A stretch of DNA of 64,000 bases, taken from positions 62,001-126,000 of the forward strand of contig JACKDW010000015.1 of the NCBI GenBank assembly GCA_020633295.1. The letters are read 5' to 3'. Origin of the DNA: Myxococcales bacterium (lineage in GTDB: Bacteria > Myxococcota_A > Polyangia > Nannocystales > Nannocystaceae). The position numbers and the translations under genes are program-made. Shown in pieces: positions 62,394 through 64,000 of the stretch (positions are counted from its first letter, which is position 1; the number at the start of each line of letters is the position of its first letter). The notes below the pieces were generated by a model, which did not search any database, was not told the origin of the DNA, and saw only the letters and a list, made by a program, of their open reading frames with translations.

Positions 62394-63854
62394 TCAGACT
62401 TTTACCACGTCCAGCTCGCCCGGCTCACAGTGCGCCGGATCGCCGAACATCGTGACGGGGCCGCCGCCCGCCGCGGTCACGCCGGTCGCGTTCAAGATCG
62501 CGGCGAGCAGCTTGTTGTGCGGCGCGTCGAGCTGGTTGGCGAGCTCCGCCGCCGCGGTCACGCGCAGCTGCTCGCCGGTGCGAAAGTAGCCGCCGCAGGA
62601 GCCGGCCATGACCCACGGGAGGTCGCGGCTGTCGTGCGTGTAGCCGTCGGAGAGCTCGTTGATCCACAGCGCCAGCGCGCTGTCGAGCAGCGTGCCCGCG
62701 CCCGGCTCGACGTAGGACGTGAGCCGATCGAGCAGCCTCGCGAAGCGCCCCGCGTACCAGCGATCGATCTCGTGGACGCGATCGAGGTAGCCGGCGATCG
62801 GCTCGCCCGACTCGTCCTCCTTGGTGTTCCCGTGCGAGAGCGTGTGGTGGTCGTACTCGTGGGTCATCCCGCCCCAGGTGTACACGGGGCCGCCCGACGC
62901 CGCGCCGCACTGGATCGTCGCCACGCGCGCGTGCCCGCTCGCGAGCGCGACCGCGACGAGGTCGAGCATCAGCGCGCTCACGAGCTCGAACCGCGCGTCG
63001 TGACCGACGGTCTCCGGGTCGAGCGACGCCATCGCGGCGACCTGGTCCTCGGGCAACGCGAACGGCACGAGCCCCGCGGCGTCGAGCCCCGTCTCGAGCT
63101 CGCGCACGAGCGTGAAGTGATAGTCGAGCTTGTCGCGATCGGCCGCGCTCAGCGGCCCGGCGAGCAGCGCCTCGTACTCCTCCGCGACGAGGTCGAGCAC
63201 GCTCTCGCGCCGCGCGATCACGCGGGCGCGCGCCTCGGCGTCGAGCGCCTCGAGGCCGACCAGGTCCTGGTACACGAGCCACGGGTTGTTCTCGATCGGC
63301 GCGGGCTGCTCGGGCGCGAGGTAGGAGACGTGATCGAGCACGCCCCCCTCGGTTGTCCCGACGAACAGGTTCAACGGCGGCGCGCCGCCGCCCTGCCCCG
63401 CCGCCGCGATGACCTGATCGATCGACGGCCCCGACGCGTACTTGCTGCCCTCGGCCAGCGGCGCCGCCGTGAGCGCGTAGCCGATCCCCCGCATGTGGGA
63501 ATTGCCGGGGAGCCCCGGCGTCGACGGGACCATGTGCAGCCCGCGTGGCAGCAGCAGGCGATCGCGGTGGTCGACGAGCGGCGCGAGCGCGGTGGCGCCG
63601 CTGAACGCCTCCACGGTCAGCGGACCAAACGGACCCTCGGGCCAGAAGCGCGCGACGTCGATGCCGTTACACTGAACGAGCGCGACGAAGCGACGCGGCG
63701 TGACGGGCGCGTCCGCCCGCGCGCGCCGGGCCCAGCGCCCCGACGCCCCGACGGGCCCGATCGACTCGAGCAGCGGCAGCCCCAGCGCGACCGCCCCGGC
63801 CCCACACAGCGCGCCGCCGAGGAATCTCCGCCGCCGAACCGCGCGCCCCGCCAT
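62394..63854 (-). CDS. Tat-exported DUF1552 family protein (486 aa)
   Basis: ATG at 63854 starts with the Tat motif RRRRFLGG and a hydrophobic segment (GALCGAGAVALGLPLLESIG). The body has the DUF1552 pattern: RFVALVQCNGIDVARFWPEG, PRGLHMV, GPSIDQVIA, HARVATIQCG, THEYDHHTLSHG and YFRTGEQLRV. This planctomycete/myxobacterial family has an alkaline phosphatase-like/sulfatase-like context but no established activity. The His-rich motif suggests a metal site. In other genomes it neighbours DUF1592/DUF1588 cytochrome proteins; here it pairs with an unknown exported protein. Confidence 0.85.
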   Translation of the reverse strand: MAGRAVRRRRFLGGALCGAGAVALGLPLLESIGPVGASGRWARRARADAPVTPRRFVALVQCNGIDVARFWPEGPFGPLTVEAFSGATALAPLVDHRDRLLLPRGLHMVPSTPGLPGNSHMRGIGYALTAAPLAEGSKYASGPSIDQVIAAAGQGGGAPPLNLFVGTTEGGVLDHVSYLAPEQPAPIENNPWLVYQDLVGLEALDAEARARVIARRESVLDLVAEEYEALLAGPLSAADRDKLDYHFTLVRELETGLDAAGLVPFALPEDQVAAMASLDPETVGHDARFELVSALMLDLVAVALASGHARVATIQCGAASGGPVYTWGGMTHEYDHHTLSHGNTKEDESGEPIAGYLDRVHEIDRWYAGRFARLLDRLTSYVEPGAGTLLDSALALWINELSDGYTHDSRDLPWVMAGSCGGYFRTGEQLRVTAAAELANQLDAPHNKLLAAILNATGVTAAGGGPVTMFGDPAHCEPGELDVVKV

Positions 63855-63862
63855 CGCGCTCG

Positions 63863-63868
63863 AGAGTA
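63863..63868 (-). promoter_or_regulatory. -10 box TACTCT directly before the start codon
   Basis: It ends 8 bases before ATG 63854 and supports that start over longer reading. Confidence 0.4.
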
Positions 63869-63923
63869 CCGAGCTCGGCGCGCCGCGGGAAGCGTGGACG
63901 CCCGCGAAGGTGACGAGCGGCGC

Positions 63924-63929
63924 TACACT
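63924..63929 (+). promoter_or_regulatory. -10 box TACACT directly before the start codon
   Basis: It ends 9 bases before ATG 63939 at the right edge of the window. Confidence 0.4.
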
Positions 63930-63938
63930 GCGGACGCC

Positions 63939-64000
63939 ATGAGCCACTCCGACAACCGCTACGACGCCCTCGTTCACGCCGAGACCCGCGAGGAGGCCAT
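63939..64000 (+). CDS. Start of a gene cut by the right edge
   Basis: Only the first 20 codons are present (MSHSDNRYDALVHAETREEA). The ATG with TACACT nine bases upstream fits the near-leaderless pattern of this window. The product cannot be named. Confidence 0.45.
   Translation, partial: MSHSDNRYDALVHAETREEA

Overview
This window is high-GC, coding-dense DNA most consistent with a myxobacterium (Myxococcota), probably of the Nannocystis/Plesiocystis type. The evidence is a set of lipoproteins with Ser/Thr/Asp/Gly-rich linkers and Cys-rich calcium or disulfide repeats, a MYXO-CTERM-like protein tail, a eukaryotic-like Ser/Thr kinase and a kinase-AAA-histidine kinase giant, and a Tat-exported DUF1552 protein. 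Taxonomy is inferred from gene content only. No rRNA, tRNA, insertion sequence or CRISPR array was seen.

Region 1 (1-24.4 kb) is the most unusual part. Five radical SAM proteins of one type (Cx3CxFC, GGEP or SGEP, TNGR/Q, S[IVL]HG motifs) sit within 19 kb, between surface lipoproteins. Centred on 20.0-24.3 kb is a locus resembling the His-Xaa-Ser (Hxs) peptide-modification system: two tandem HxsD-like small proteins, an HxsB-like radical SAM/SPASM maturase, a 127-residue precursor ending in 19 His-Gly-Ser triplets and a Trp, and a further radical SAM enzyme in the place of HxsC. Next to it lie a radical SAM-methyltransferase fusion (18.0-19.8 kb) and a translationally coupled operon of a Tat-signal protein, a radical SAM enzyme and an HExxH-type peptide beta-hydroxylase-like protein (17.6-14.9 kb). 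A fused B12-radical SAM plus SPASM-type radical SAM protein (10.3-12.7 kb) and a long radical SAM protein (5.1-7.0 kb) lie further upstream. I infer one composite ribosomally synthesised, post-translationally modified peptide (RiPP) island, but no protease or exporter is visible.

Region 2 (24.4-41.5 kb) holds lipoproteins, then an operon of an FAD/2Fe-2S reductase, a MerR regulator and a ferritin-like di-iron protein, controlled presumably through a 25-bp AT-rich palindrome. Two saccharopine-dehydrogenase-like oxidoreductases, a membrane Ser/Thr kinase, a K+ channel with RCK domains, and a two-gene di-heme peroxidase-like operon follow.

Region 3 (41.5-50.7 kb) contains a three-gene operon of a tRNA-queuosine mannosyltransferase-like protein and two full-length EF-Tu homologues that have lost every GTPase motif. 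Beside it is a very large kinase-ATPase-GAF-histidine kinase gene broken by many frameshifts.

Region 4 (50.7-64 kb) has two large lipoproteins, a hybrid histidine kinase, a DUF819-type membrane protein, a YbjN-PspA envelope-stress pair, a glyoxalase, a LysM-MepA peptidoglycan endopeptidase, two unknown genes, a DUF1552 protein and the start of one more gene.

A feature across the window is that many genes have a TANNNT -10 box only 6-13 nt before the start codon, which implies leaderless or near-leaderless mRNAs. A second class, including the HGS precursor and several lipoproteins, has a real leader with a Shine-Dalgarno sequence.
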